NCBI RefSeq assembly: GCF_000012085.2
Contig: NC_008710.1
Location: 62,001 to 126,000, forward strand
DNA length: 64,000 nucleotides
Origin: Borrelia turicatae 91E135
GTDB taxonomy: Bacteria; Spirochaetota; Spirochaetia; Borreliales; Borreliaceae
Reading direction: 5' to 3'
In this document: piece after piece, positions 18,539-28,743 of the stretch
How the letters are laid out: the number at the start of each line of letters is the position of its first letter
Numbering within the stretch: position 1 is the first letter of the stretch
Translations under genes and position numbers: made by a program
The notes under the pieces: generated by a model
Told to the model about the DNA's origin: nothing
Database searches by the model: none
What the model saw: the letters and a program-made list of their open reading frames with translations, nothing else

Positions 18539-18943
18539 ATGTTTTCAGAAGAAACAAAAAAAGAACTAATACGATTTAGCAAAATAAAAAAGTATTATTT
18601 TAAAACAGATAAAAATCAAAGTTCAGTATATCATCAATCTAAGTGCGGTGACCAAATAACTTTTAAAATCAATGAAAGCAACAAAAAAATTAGATTAAAA
18701 TACAACGCATATGGATGCATAATTTTTCTCTCAAGTGCTTATATCTTAACTAAGCTATGTGATAATAAACCTAGAAAAGAAATACTAGAAATCATAACAA
18801 AAACAATCAATAAAAATTTTGAAAATTTAGAAGAAATTGATAAAAGCCTTAAAAATTTTGAAAATTTCTTATATACAAATAGAAAAGATTGCTTCATGCT
18901 ACCATACAAAGCTCTAAAAGAGATCTTGAATACCATTAAATAA
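18539..18943 (+). CDS. sufU: SufU-like sulfur acceptor / scaffold
   Basis: 134 residues related to the SufU/IscU fold. The three zinc- or sulfur-binding cysteines and the aspartate fit the family: CGD at 36-38, Cys60 in AYGCIIFLSSAYIL, and Cys118 in RKDCFMLPYKALKEIL (family pattern R..C..L...AL). It sits right after sufS, as in Gram-positive SUF operons. There SufU is a zinc protein that accepts persulfide from SufS. It is shorter than typical SufU (about 140-150 residues), mainly in the middle. No clear ribosome site precedes ATG 18539, so translation may be weak or the start slightly different. Confidence 0.75.
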   Translation: MFSEETKKELIRFSKIKKYYFKTDKNQSSVYHQSKCGDQITFKINESNKKIRLKYNAYGCIIFLSSAYILTKLCDNKPRKEILEIITKTINKNFENLEEIDKSLKNFENFLYTNRKDCFMLPYKALKEILNTIK

Positions 18944-18965
18944 CTTTTAATTTAAGGAGAATTAT

Positions 18966-20495
18966 ATGAAAATATACTCTCACTCATCAATAGGATATGA
19001 AGGTGAACTCATTGAAATTGAAGTAGATATTAGAAAAGGAATATCAGGAATTGACATTGTTGGACTAGCTGGAAGTGAAATCAAAGAATCAAGAGAAAGG
19101 GTAAAATCAGCTATCAAAAATTCAGAATTTACTTTTCCAAAAGACAGGATATTAATCAATCTAGCACCAGCCGGTATCAAAAAAATCGGTACAGCAATTG
19201 ATCTTTCAATCGCAACAAGCATTATAACTATAAAAGAAAATCAAAACAATAACTTAGAAGTTTTAATATTAGGTGAATTACAATTAGACGGACAAATAAG
19301 AGCAATTAAAGGAGTATTGCCTGCCATTTCACTTGCAAAGAAAAGAGGAATCAAATGTATAATCATACCTTTTGACAATTTAGAAGAATCTCTTTTAATA
19401 GAAAATCTAAACATCTGGGGAGTAAAAACTTTAAAAGAAGCCCTAGAAATAATAAGCAATCTTAACAACAATATATTTCCAGCAAAACACACAATTAACT
19501 TTAAAACAGAATACAATGAAGAAAAATTTGAATACGATTTTAAAAACATAAAAGGACAACATAGAACAAAAAGAGCACTCGAAATCGCAGTCGCTGGAGG
19601 TCATAACATCATGTTATTTGGTCCTCCTGGAAGTGGAAAAACTCTCAGCATCAAATGTGTACAGTCAATCTTACCTCCACTTACAAATAAAGAAATCATT
19701 GAAACAAACAGAATCTGGTCAGTCGCGGGTAAATTAATAGATACAAAAATCATAAGACAAAGACCATTTAGACAACCCCATCAAACTGCAAGTAAAGAAG
19801 GAATAATTGGTGGAGGCTCCAATGCACTTCCCGGTGAAGTATCACTTGCTCATAATGGAATTTTATTCTTAGATGAGGCTTTGGAATTCCAAAAATCAAT
19901 ACTACAATCACTTCGCGAACCAATAGAAGATAAGATGATCTCAATAGTAAGAGCAAGTTCAAAATCATTTAAATATCCTGCAAATTTTCAGTTAATGATT
20001 GCTACAAACCCCTGTCCTTGTGGCAACCTTGGAAAAAATGATACAGAATGTTTTTGTTCACAACAAGAGGTTTCAAACTACTGGAAAAAACTTGGAGCAG
20101 CAATGCTTGATAGAATTGATATTAGGGTACCAGTTAAACCAGTAGACAATGCAAAATTATTCCAAGAAGATAATGAAAGCTCGTGTGAAATCAGACAGAA
20201 AATAATAAAAACAAGGAACATACAAAGTAAAAGATACGCAAATATTGAAAATATTCACAAGAATTCTGATCTTAAACCAGAACATATTGCTATATTCTGT
20301 GAATTAGATAAAATACTTAGAGAAGAAATGATTTATATATTAAATAAACTCAATATATCATCAAGAGCAACTCATTCAATCTTAAAACTAGCAAGAACAA
20401 TTGCGGATTTAAAAGAAGAAAACCATATTTCAAGGGAATCATTACTAGAAGCTATTGAACATAGAAAACATGGAGAAAGATTACTAGAAGAGTAA
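18966..20495 (+). CDS. comM: ComM/YifB-family AAA+ ATPase (Mg-chelatase-like)
   Basis: 509 residues, full length. The N-terminal ChlI-like (Lon-fold) domain spans about 1-165, the AAA+ core about 190-400 with Walker A GPPGSGKTLS, and the LAHNGILFLDEALEF stretch holds Walker B. A CPCG...CFC cysteine cluster (ATNPCPCGN) follows, then the C-terminal helical domain. In other bacteria ComM is a hexameric branch-migration helicase used when incoming DNA is recombined. Here it may serve general recombination, since no competence genes are visible. ATG 18966 has an AAGGAG site. Its stop lies against the ldh terminator. Confidence 0.85.
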   Translation: MKIYSHSSIGYEGELIEIEVDIRKGISGIDIVGLAGSEIKESRERVKSAIKNSEFTFPKDRILINLAPAGIKKIGTAIDLSIATSIITIKENQNNNLEVLILGELQLDGQIRAIKGVLPAISLAKKRGIKCIIIPFDNLEESLLIENLNIWGVKTLKEALEIISNLNNNIFPAKHTINFKTEYNEEKFEYDFKNIKGQHRTKRALEIAVAGGHNIMLFGPPGSGKTLSIKCVQSILPPLTNKEIIETNRIWSVAGKLIDTKIIRQRPFRQPHQTASKEGIIGGGSNALPGEVSLAHNGILFLDEALEFQKSILQSLREPIEDKMISIVRASSKSFKYPANFQLMIATNPCPCGNLGKNDTECFCSQQEVSNYWKKLGAAMLDRIDIRVPVKPVDNAKLFQEDNESSCEIRQKIIKTRNIQSKRYANIENIHKNSDLKPEHIAIFCELDKILREEMIYILNKLNISSRATHSILKLARTIADLKEENHISRESLLEAIEHRKHGERLLEE

Positions 20496-20513
20496 AAAAG
20501 CCCCAATTGGGGC
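20494..20513 (-). terminator. Rho-independent terminator of ldh
   Basis: On the minus strand a GCCCC-AATT-GGGGC hairpin (20500-20513) begins four bases after the ldh stop and is followed by a run of six T (20494-20499). The T-run overlaps the comM stop codon, so one short element separates two convergent genes. Confidence 0.85.
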
Positions 20514-20517
20514 AAAA

Positions 20518-21471
<954 letters not shown>

Positions 21472-21480
21472 CTATCTCCA

Positions 21481-21516
21481 TATAAAATTATTTTATTGGT
21501 ATAAAATAATTTTATA
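21481..21516 (-). promoter_or_regulatory. Perfect 16-bp inverted repeat before the ldh start
   Basis: Positions 21481-21496 and 21501-21516 are exact reverse complements with a 4-base loop. The repeat ends 12 bases before the ldh ATG and touches its ribosome site. It overlaps the best -10 candidate, so it could work as a DNA operator or, if transcribed from further up, as an RNA hairpin beside the SD. Confidence 0.55.
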
Positions 21517-21540
21517 ACAGTTTATAACACTTTAAAACAA
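21512..21540 (-). promoter_or_regulatory. Candidate ldh promoter
   Basis: On the minus strand TTGTTT (21535-21540) and TTATAA (21512-21517) are spaced by 17 bases. Both boxes are imperfect. The -10 box overlaps the outer arm of the inverted repeat. Confidence 0.35.
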
Positions 21541-21650
21541 TTTAATAATATTTTATAAAAATGAAATATCTTATAACTTGGTTATTAAATTGTACCAAAC
21601 ATCAACAATGAATATCGCTGCACTAAAAATTTAACTGTTTAAACATAAAA

Positions 21651-23456
21651 TTAATTATCATCTGATTTAAGAATAGCAAGAAATGCACTTTGTGGTATCT
21701 CAATATTCCCTATCATCTTCAGTCGCTTCTTCCCTTCCTTTTGCTTTTCTAAAAGCTTTCTTTTTCGAGTAATATCGCCTCCATAACATTTAGCAGTAAC
21801 ATCTTTCCTAACAGGTGAAATTGTTTCACGCGCAATAATGTTTGAACCAATAGCTCCTTGAATCGCTATTTTAAATTGTTGTCTTGCAATCTCATCTTTT
21901 AATTTTTTACAAATACTTAAAGCCTTTGCTCTCGCACCATCCTTAAAGACTAACTGAGACAATGCATCAACTCTATCCCCATTAACCAAAATATCCAACT
22001 TAACTAAATCTGTTTCCTCATATCCTAATAGTACATAGTCAAAAGAAGCGTATCCACGACTTACAGATTTAACCTTATCGTAAAAATCAAAAAGTATCTC
22101 AGCAAGTGGCATTTTATAAATAACTTCAACACGTTTTGTATCAAGATAAATCAAATTTTCTTGCACGCCTCTTTTAAGCAAACAAACACTCATAACATTC
22201 CCCAAAAATTCAGTGGGAACAATAATATTTGCTCTAATATAAGGCTCAAGAGAAACTTCAATGTTTTCATTTCCAGGAAATTGTTCAGGACTCTCAATAA
22301 AATAAGAATTCCCTTTTTTGGGAATAATTTTATAACGCACTGATGGTGATGTTAATATCACATTAAGATCAAATTCACGTTCAATTCTTTCCTGAATTAC
22401 CTCTAAATGTAAAAGTCCCAAAAATCCACATTTAAATCCATGTCCAAGAGCAGCTGAGGCATCTTTTTCAAAAGTAAGCGATGCATCATTTAATTTAAGT
22501 CTATCCATTGCCTTTAAAAGATCATCATACTGATTAGCATCAACTGGATAAATAGAAGAAAACACAACGGGTTTAACTTCCTTAAACCCTTCAAGAGGCG
22601 CACTTGCTGGATTATCAACAAGAGTTACAGTGTCTCCTATCTTAACATCTGATATATTCTTTATGCCCGCAATAAAATAACCAACATCACCTGCTTCCAA
22701 AATCTCTTTTCTTTCAAGAATTATTCTAAAAATTCCAATCTCTTCCACTAAATATTCCCTATCTGCATGCATCAATTTAATCTTGTTGCCAGTTTTGATT
22801 TGTCCTTCAAAAATTCTAAAATGCACAATAACACCACGATAAGAATCATAATGTGAATCAAAAATTAAAGCCTTTAATGAACTCTTAACACTACCTTTGG
22901 GAGATGGAACATATTTACAAATAGCCTCAAGCAACTCATCAATTCCTATTCCATTCTTAGCCGATATGGGAACAGCAATATTTGAATCTAATCCTAAATC
23001 ATGTTCTATTTGCTCTTTTACAAAATCAATATTAGCACTTGGTAGATCTATTTTGTTAATAACAGGAATAATTTCAAGATTATGTTCAAATGCCATATAA
23101 AAGTTTGAAACAGTTTGAGCCTCTATTCCCTGACTCGCATCAACAAGTAAAAGTGCTCCCTCACAAGATGAAATTGCTCTTGAAACTTCATAAGAAAAAT
23201 CAACATGACCTGGGGTATCTACAAAATTAAGTTCATAAGTATTGCCATCACTACACTTATAATCAATAGTAACTGCTTGACTCTTAATTGTAATACCCCG
23301 TTCTCTTTCAATATCCATACTATCAAGAATTTGACTTTTAAATTCACGATCTGAGACTATTTTGGCTTTTTGTATAAATCTATCCGCTAAAGTTGATTTA
23401 CCATGATCAATATGTGCAATAATACAAAAATTTTTTTTATAAGAACTAATTTTCAA
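21651..23456 (-). CDS. lepA: Elongation factor 4 (LepA)
   Basis: 601 residues, the standard size. Ribosome-bound GTPase that resembles EF-G without domain IV. G1 is AHIDHGKST at about 14-22, switch II is DTPGHVDFS, and NKID is G4. The LepA-specific C-terminal domain ends in the KRLKMIGNIEIPQSAF region. The annotated start is TTG 23456, one base after GGGGAGG, which is unusually close. An ATT codon at 23450 would have better spacing. The gene follows an exported protein and the V-ATPase genes in the same direction after a 40-base gap. Confidence 0.93.
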   Translation of the reverse strand: MKISSYKKNFCIIAHIDHGKSTLADRFIQKAKIVSDREFKSQILDSMDIERERGITIKSQAVTIDYKCSDGNTYELNFVDTPGHVDFSYEVSRAISSCEGALLLVDASQGIEAQTVSNFYMAFEHNLEIIPVINKIDLPSANIDFVKEQIEHDLGLDSNIAVPISAKNGIGIDELLEAICKYVPSPKGSVKSSLKALIFDSHYDSYRGVIVHFRIFEGQIKTGNKIKLMHADREYLVEEIGIFRIILERKEILEAGDVGYFIAGIKNISDVKIGDTVTLVDNPASAPLEGFKEVKPVVFSSIYPVDANQYDDLLKAMDRLKLNDASLTFEKDASAALGHGFKCGFLGLLHLEVIQERIEREFDLNVILTSPSVRYKIIPKKGNSYFIESPEQFPGNENIEVSLEPYIRANIIVPTEFLGNVMSVCLLKRGVQENLIYLDTKRVEVIYKMPLAEILFDFYDKVKSVSRGYASFDYVLLGYEETDLVKLDILVNGDRVDALSQLVFKDGARAKALSICKKLKDEIARQQFKIAIQGAIGSNIIARETISPVRKDVTAKCYGGDITRKRKLLEKQKEGKKRLKMIGNIEIPQSAFLAILKSDDN

Positions 23457-23496
23457 ACCTCCCCTAAATTAAAATAAAATATTTAGGAATATTATA

Positions 23497-24483
23497 CTAA
23501 TACACACTTTTATTAAGTAAAAAATTCCTGATATGAATTTTTGATTTTAAAACATAAGGCGAAAATTTAGGAGCAAGATCAACAATCAACTTCCAAGTAT
23601 CTATAGCTCTTAACGTGTGTTTATGATCATCATAACTATAAGTAGCATAAGCAATGGTATACACTATTTCCCAAAAATCTGTAGACTCAAAACTAGTTTT
23701 AACATCAGTATATTCATTTATTTTTTGAACAAAAGACCTTAAATTTTTAAATTCATAAAGCGGTTCATAATAACTAACACAGTCATACATTTTAGTCAAA
23801 ATACCAATCGCAGCTACAAGTCCATGAGTAATTGCAAGTTCATAAGCACCAATCTTTAAATATACTTTTGATAATGACTGATGGGTATCGATAATATTAT
23901 ATTTATTAAATCTATAAAGATTAAAAGTAAAATCTAAACCAGAAGTTCCCCTTACCTGTTTTAAATAAGAATGTAAATAAAACGACATATTAAATTTATT
24001 ACCTGTACTACCTGTAGTATTCTCATATTTTTGAACGACATAGTGATAATTATAATAATCATCACTACTTGAGAATTTACTTAAAATTTCATTCAAGTAA
24101 TCAATCATATCAACATAATTATCTTCAATCTCAGCAATCTTTGCCAAAGAAAAAAGTATATTTTTTTCAAAAGATTTATCTAATAAATAATCTTTATCTT
24201 CCAAAGCCTTTTGAAGATGTAATTTTTCAAACACAACATTGCCAATCATGCTATAAGCAATGGATAAATAATAATTAGCTTCTGGATATATTCCTTTTCT
24301 AAGCAAAGCTTCCTGCAAATAATTAATTGCACTAGTAAGATTAGATTTAATAAATCCTTCCTTAGAATAAATAAATTGTCGTCCCTTTTCAAGTAAAATC
24401 CAATACGGAAATTCTTTCACACCTGATGAATTTAAATTGAAGATAAAGCTGAAAATAAAAAGGAGCAAAAAAGGTCTTAGCAT
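23497..24483 (-). CDS. Exported helical-repeat protein of unknown function
   Basis: 328 residues from ATG 24483; a GTG at 24510 would add nine residues but lies inside a stable hairpin. A signal peptide covers the first 20 or so residues. The rest is helical with TPR-like patterns (INYLQEALLRKGIYPEANYYLSIAYSM and DYVDMIDYL-type repeats), as in periplasmic scaffold proteins. I do not recognise a family. It lies directly after atpK and before lepA. A role in the ATPase is not implied by the sequence. Confidence 0.6.
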   Translation of the reverse strand: MLRPFLLLFIFSFIFNLNSSGVKEFPYWILLEKGRQFIYSKEGFIKSNLTSAINYLQEALLRKGIYPEANYYLSIAYSMIGNVVFEKLHLQKALEDKDYLLDKSFEKNILFSLAKIAEIEDNYVDMIDYLNEILSKFSSSDDYYNYHYVVQKYENTTGSTGNKFNMSFYLHSYLKQVRGTSGLDFTFNLYRFNKYNIIDTHQSLSKVYLKIGAYELAITHGLVAAIGILTKMYDCVSYYEPLYEFKNLRSFVQKINEYTDVKTSFESTDFWEIVYTIAYATYSYDDHKHTLRAIDTWKLIVDLAPKFSPYVLKSKIHIRNFLLNKSVY

Positions 24484-24495
24484 ATCTATAAATAT

Positions 24496-24530
24496 ATTAA
24501 ATTTTCTCACAAATTGCGAGAAAATTTAAT
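24496..24530 (-). terminator. 13-bp hairpin after atpK
   Basis: Positions 24496-24508 pair perfectly with 24518-24530 around a 9-base loop, 16 bases after the atpK stop on the minus strand. The 3' side is followed by ATATATTTATAG, a poor T-run. It is probably a processing or partial termination site that lowers expression of the downstream gene. Confidence 0.45.
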
Positions 24531-24546
24531 GCATAATCCTTCATAT

Positions 24547-24981
24547 TTAAACAAATTTAAATATCATCAAGAATACCATCACAAAAAGAGCCACAGATTC
24601 TATGAGACCTAAAACCAAAAGATTTGTCGCAAATCCCTTGCCAGTTTCAGCAAAAGCATCACAAGCACCTGCAGCCGTCCTACCCTGCGCAAAAGCAGAA
24701 ATAGAAATTGCAAGACCACCACCAAAACCAGCTCCAAACAATAACCAAGGATCCGCCTGTGTCATTATCCCTGCTAAAGTATTCATCAATATATAACCAT
24801 ATATTATTTGTGTCAAAGGTGCTGATACAAAAACAATTAATAAGAAAGGAGCTGGCTTACCTTGCATATAACATCTCTTCCATGCCCCAATAGCAGCACT
24901 TCCGGCAGCTCCCATACCCAAAGCTGAACCTATTGCAGCTATTGCTAAAGCCGAATTAACTCCTATTAAACCTATATTCAT
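24547..24981 (-). CDS. atpK: V-type ATPase membrane ring subunit K
   Basis: 144 residues with four hydrophobic helices, the double-hairpin proteolipid of V-type rotors. Glycine/alanine-rich helices 1 and 3 (ALGMGAAGSAAIG; GFGGGLAISIS) pack the ring. The ion-carrying glutamate is in helix 4, in GLIESVALFVMVF. It is the last ATPase gene of the operon and starts 21 bases after atpI. Whether the ring moves H+ or Na+ cannot be read safely. Confidence 0.9.
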   Translation of the reverse strand: MNIGLIGVNSALAIAAIGSALGMGAAGSAAIGAWKRCYMQGKPAPFLLIVFVSAPLTQIIYGYILMNTLAGIMTQADPWLLFGAGFGGGLAISISAFAQGRTAAGACDAFAETGKGFATNLLVLGLIESVALFVMVFLMIFKFV

Positions 24982-25002
24982 AATTCTCTCCTTATCTAAT
25001 CT

Positions 25003-26823
25003 TTAATTTTTAATTTTTCTAAAAGGCCTATAAGAATACCCATTCCATTCTTGCCCCAAATGGTTTGAAAATTCAAGCATATTAAGTCTTACCCCATGAA
25101 CAACAACAGATAACAAAGATAACGTTATATTTAAAATATGTCCAAAAAGCATCACAATAATGCCACTTATTATAAGACCAATATTAGATGATTTTAATAA
25201 AGCTGCTGACATACTATTAAAACTATCAGAAATTGCAAGTCCAGCAAGTCCAACAGCAAAAAGTCTAATATAAGATATTATGTCTGCAAATCCTGAAACA
25301 GTAGCTAAAAATTGCTCTATTATTCCCCCAAAGCTCTTTAATACGCACATAAAGAAGTTTGAACCATCTTGTTTCTCAAAAATAAAGACAAGTATTACTC
25401 CACCATATATCATATTAAGAATAATGCTATGCATAGGAAACCTATCTTTGCCAAGTATTAAATTGAGAACAAGATAATAAAGCCCAGGCATTATAATAAG
25501 CCAACCAATTTGAGCAATTGAATGTATATGTGGCTTTTCCTTCACTTTTTGAACAAAATTCCATATATGAGCTAATGATATTTGCAAAACACCTATTGTA
25601 AAACATATAAACATAATATTCTGCATACCATTCGTACCCGTCAAATACCCAAGCTTTAAAGACTTTAAAATAGGAAATAACTCAAGAATAAAAGGATTAC
25701 TGCCAAACCAAGTACCAGTCATCGAACCATATATTATTGCTGATGTACTTAAATAAAATATTAAAGCATGAATAGATGTTAAAGGCTTACCTTTTATAAA
25801 ATTGCCTAAACTGAGAAAAATGCCTACTAGTAAGAATATTATTCCATAAGCCGCATCACCAATTATCATTCCAAAAAACATAAAGAAAAATAACATAAAA
25901 ACACAACTAACATCTCTCTCTTTATAGCCAGGAATTGTATCTAAAACATCAAAAATAGGCTTGGCAAGCTTAGCAATTCCCCTTCTCTTTATATAAGTGG
26001 GAACAACATCATCATCCGGCTCTGCAAATTGTACCACAAATTTACCCTTAAGATTTTTAAGATCCTCCCGCTTATCTTCCGGAACGAATCCTGTAATATA
26101 TACAAAATTATCACACGCTACATCCATGTCAGCCATAACTTGCTCAAACTCAACAATTTGATCATACTCTTTTATTTCATCTCTTAAAACATCCCTATAT
26201 TTATTTAAAATCGATAATTGGGTCAACTTTTGATCTAAAATTTCATCAACAAATCTTAACTTATTCTCAATAAAATCAAGGTCAAACTCAAACTCATATT
26301 CTTCAGCTGTATCTATTGTTTGTTTAGAATAATTAATAGCTACAAAATAGGCCGTACCTTTATAATTATTAATAAGAGCAACTTTGGTTTCAGAGCATGC
26401 CAACAATTTTTTATATTCAGCAATCCCAGACTTAAAAAATTGTACGTAAATATTACTTTCTCTCAATTTATTAACTAGTTCAAGAGAAAAATATCCCCAA
26501 AAAGATATAATATCTCTCTTATGAAGTAATGACTGCTGCATGTCCCTTAAATCTTTAATTTCAGAACCTAAACTAATTATACTCTTTGCAACATCTAAAA
26601 AATTCTCATTTGAAGAGCTTAAAAGTTTTACTTCAGAATCATCCCCAAGTAAAGATAAAGCCTGAACCAAAATTCCCCTTTCCTCAATAACTTTTTCTAA
26701 AGATTCTGAAACTCTATTGCAAAAATTAATATGAACAACCCCCAATTCTCTTAAAATTTCGAGTGACTCTTTTTTATATTTCAATAAAGTCAAAATCAAA
26801 ACTTTGCTCATTTTTACAATCAT
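25003..26823 (-). CDS. atpI: V-type ATPase subunit I (a-type stator)
   Basis: 606 residues. The N-terminal 300 residues are the soluble peripheral arm, with coiled-coil stretches. From about 320 there are seven or eight membrane helices. The functional arginine expected near the ion path fits the segment SYIRLFAVGLAGLAI. The product forms the half-channels and binds subunit E. Fully in line with the V/A-type family. It begins 10 bases after atpD. Confidence 0.9.
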   Translation of the reverse strand: MIVKMSKVLILTLLKYKKESLEILRELGVVHINFCNRVSESLEKVIEERGILVQALSLLGDDSEVKLLSSSNENFLDVAKSIISLGSEIKDLRDMQQSLLHKRDIISFWGYFSLELVNKLRESNIYVQFFKSGIAEYKKLLACSETKVALINNYKGTAYFVAINYSKQTIDTAEEYEFEFDLDFIENKLRFVDEILDQKLTQLSILNKYRDVLRDEIKEYDQIVEFEQVMADMDVACDNFVYITGFVPEDKREDLKNLKGKFVVQFAEPDDDVVPTYIKRRGIAKLAKPIFDVLDTIPGYKERDVSCVFMLFFFMFFGMIIGDAAYGIIFLLVGIFLSLGNFIKGKPLTSIHALIFYLSTSAIIYGSMTGTWFGSNPFILELFPILKSLKLGYLTGTNGMQNIMFICFTIGVLQISLAHIWNFVQKVKEKPHIHSIAQIGWLIIMPGLYYLVLNLILGKDRFPMHSIILNMIYGGVILVFIFEKQDGSNFFMCVLKSFGGIIEQFLATVSGFADIISYIRLFAVGLAGLAISDSFNSMSAALLKSSNIGLIISGIIVMLFGHILNITLSLLSVVVHGVRLNMLEFSNHLGQEWNGYSYRPFRKIKN

Positions 26824-26833
26824 AAACGCATCC

Positions 26834-27430
26834 CTATCTATTTTTAATCAAGCTAGCTTTAGCCATTTTACCTCTTACAACAGCTGCTGTTTGCTGATCA
26901 CCAAGATAAATATTAATCTTTTTTATATTAATTTTTGCAGCAGGTATCATAACTTTTTCAAATAAATTTACCCTTTGAGAAGTAGTATTAAGTTCGGATT
27001 CCAATAACCTAATCTGATCATCTAAAACCTCAAGCTCTGCATTTATCTGAATCATACTCTTAATAACCTCTATTCCCCTATCTACCCAATAAGGAGTCAA
27101 TAAAAGGTCATGTTTAATATCTTCATATTCAACAAAGTCAAATACAGGAATATTGATGCCTGCAATATTTGCAAAACTCCTTACTACCCTTTTAATTTGA
27201 ATCCAATCTTGAAAAGTAAATTTTTCACCAAATAAAGCAATCCAAGATTTAATATCTCTCTTAAGCCTATCTTGCTCAAGCTTCCGAGCTCTTTTAAGAG
27301 CTTCAACTTTTCTAATTTCTAAATAAAGTTGTTGTTTCTTAAGCTGCAGGGTAGGCAAATATCTACCAAGCATTTTAAGGCTATCTTTTTGTTTTTTAAG
27401 CTCATTCTTAGTTAATTTAACTTTAGGCAT
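26834..27430 (-). CDS. atpD: V-type ATPase central-stalk subunit D
   Basis: 198 residues from ATG 27430, three bases after atpB, with AAAGGAT upstream. A longer reading frame extends back into atpB but lacks a ribosome site. N- and C-terminal long helices form the antiparallel coiled coil of the rotor shaft (KLTKNELKKQKDSLKML; SELNTTSQRVNLFEKVMIP). It couples ATP hydrolysis in A3B3 to ring rotation. Confidence 0.9.
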   Translation of the reverse strand: MPKVKLTKNELKKQKDSLKMLGRYLPTLQLKKQQLYLEIRKVEALKRARKLEQDRLKRDIKSWIALFGEKFTFQDWIQIKRVVRSFANIAGINIPVFDFVEYEDIKHDLLLTPYWVDRGIEVIKSMIQINAELEVLDDQIRLLESELNTTSQRVNLFEKVMIPAAKINIKKINIYLGDQQTAAVVRGKMAKASLIKNR

Positions 27431-27432
27431 TG

Positions 27433-28734
27433 CTAATCCTTTTTTTGAGGCCAATATTTCTCTACAAGTTCTGTTCTAATTCCAGTTTCTTTAGGTTCAA
27501 AACAACTAAAGAGAATTTCCCACCCCAAATCTAAGGCCTCCTCCAAAGGAATATTAACAGATAAGTCCATCAGCTTACTTTCAAACATACCACTGTACTT
27601 AATAAGCTTCTCATCCCACTCTGTCATATTAAATCCCATAGCTTTTTTCTCTATAGATTCCTTTGAAGATGCATAAAGCTTAATCATTGCATCCATAATC
27701 GTTCTATGATCATCTCTTGTTTTCCCGTTAACCATTTGCTTAAGTCTTGAAAGAGAACCAAAAGGTTCGATTCTGCCTCCCTTTAAATAATATTGCCCTT
27801 CAGTAATATAACCCGTATTATCAGGAACTGGATGAGTAATATCATCTCCAGGCATTGTAGTAACTGCAAGTATAGTAATTGAACCTGCCCCTTCAAAATC
27901 AATAGCTTTCTCATATCTAGATGCAAGCTGAGAATATAAATCACCAGGATAACCTCTATTAGATGGAACTTGCTCCATAGTAATAGCAATTTCTTTCATA
28001 GCATCTGCAAAATTGGTCATATCAGTCAAAAGTACCAAAACCTTTTTTCCTTGCAATGCAAATTTCTCGGCAACAGCAAGAGAAATATCAGGGACTGTTA
28101 AAGACTCAACAACAGGATCATTAGCTGTATTTACAAAAAAGATTGTCCTACTTAAAGCACCACCCTTTTCAAGATAATCTTTAAATGTCAAATAATCATC
28201 ATTCTTAAGTCCCATTCCCCCAAGAATAATTAAATCAACTTCCGCCTGAAGAGCTATTCTTATAAGAAGTTCATTATAAGGTTCACCGGATACAGAAAAT
28301 ATTGGTAATTTTTGAGACTCAACAAGAGTATTAAAAACATCTATCATTGGAATTCCTGTTCTGATCATGTTCCTTGGAACAATACGCTTTGCAGGATTAG
28401 CTGATGGCCCGCCAATTTCAATCAAATCATCCTCAAGACGCGGTCCTCCATCTTTTGGATTACCAGCTCCATCAAAAATTCTACCAAGCAAATTCTCAGA
28501 AAATGTCACTTGCATTGGATGACCTAAAAACTTAACTTCATCTGCAGTTGAAATACCTATAGTTCCGTTATAAACCTGAAGAGAAACTTTATCTCTATCC
28601 AACTTAATAACCTCTGCTAACGAACTTGAATCTTTTGACCTAACAATGGCAAGTTCTCCATATTTAACATTTTGTGCCATCACAGTTATTACATTTCCAA
28701 CAATAGATTCTATCTTGCTATATACTCTCTTCAT
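27433..28734 (-). CDS. atpB: V-type ATPase regulatory subunit B
   Basis: 433 residues. It is the non-catalytic B subunit: the Walker A position reads [12 protein letters not shown], without the GKT of the A subunit, as expected. [14 protein letters not shown] and [16 protein letters not shown] are family hallmarks. It alternates with AtpA in the A3B3 head. It lies 9 bases after atpA in the same operon. Confidence 0.93.
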   Translation of the reverse strand: MKRVYSKIESIVGNVITVMAQNVKYGELAIVRSKDSSSLAEVIKLDRDKVSLQVYNGTIGISTADEVKFLGHPMQVTFSENLLGRIFDGAGNPKDGGPRLEDDLIEIGGPSANPAKRIVPRNMIRTGIPMIDVFNTLVESQKLPIFSVSGEPYNELLIRIALQAEVDLIILGGMGLKNDDYLTFKDYLEKGGALSRTIFFVNTANDPVVESLTVPDISLAVAEKFALQGKKVLVLLTDMTNFADAMKEIAITMEQVPSNRGYPGDLYSQLASRYEKAIDFEGAGSITILAVTTMPGDDITHPVPDNTGYITEGQYYLKGGRIEPFGSLSRLKQMVNGKTRDDHRTIMDAMIKLYASSKESIEKKAMGFNMTEWDEKLIKYSGMFESKLMDLSVNIPLEEALDLGWEILFSCFEPKETGIRTELVEKYWPQKKD

Positions 28735-28743
28735 TTATGCACC

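Noticed and set aside
22161-24893. Rightward frames opposite lepA, the exported protein and atpK
   Set aside because: Short, without ribosome sites, and fully covered by well-supported genes on the other strand.
27431-27454. Longer N terminus of AtpD
   Set aside because: It reaches into atpB and has no ribosome site, while ATG 27430 has one at proper spacing.
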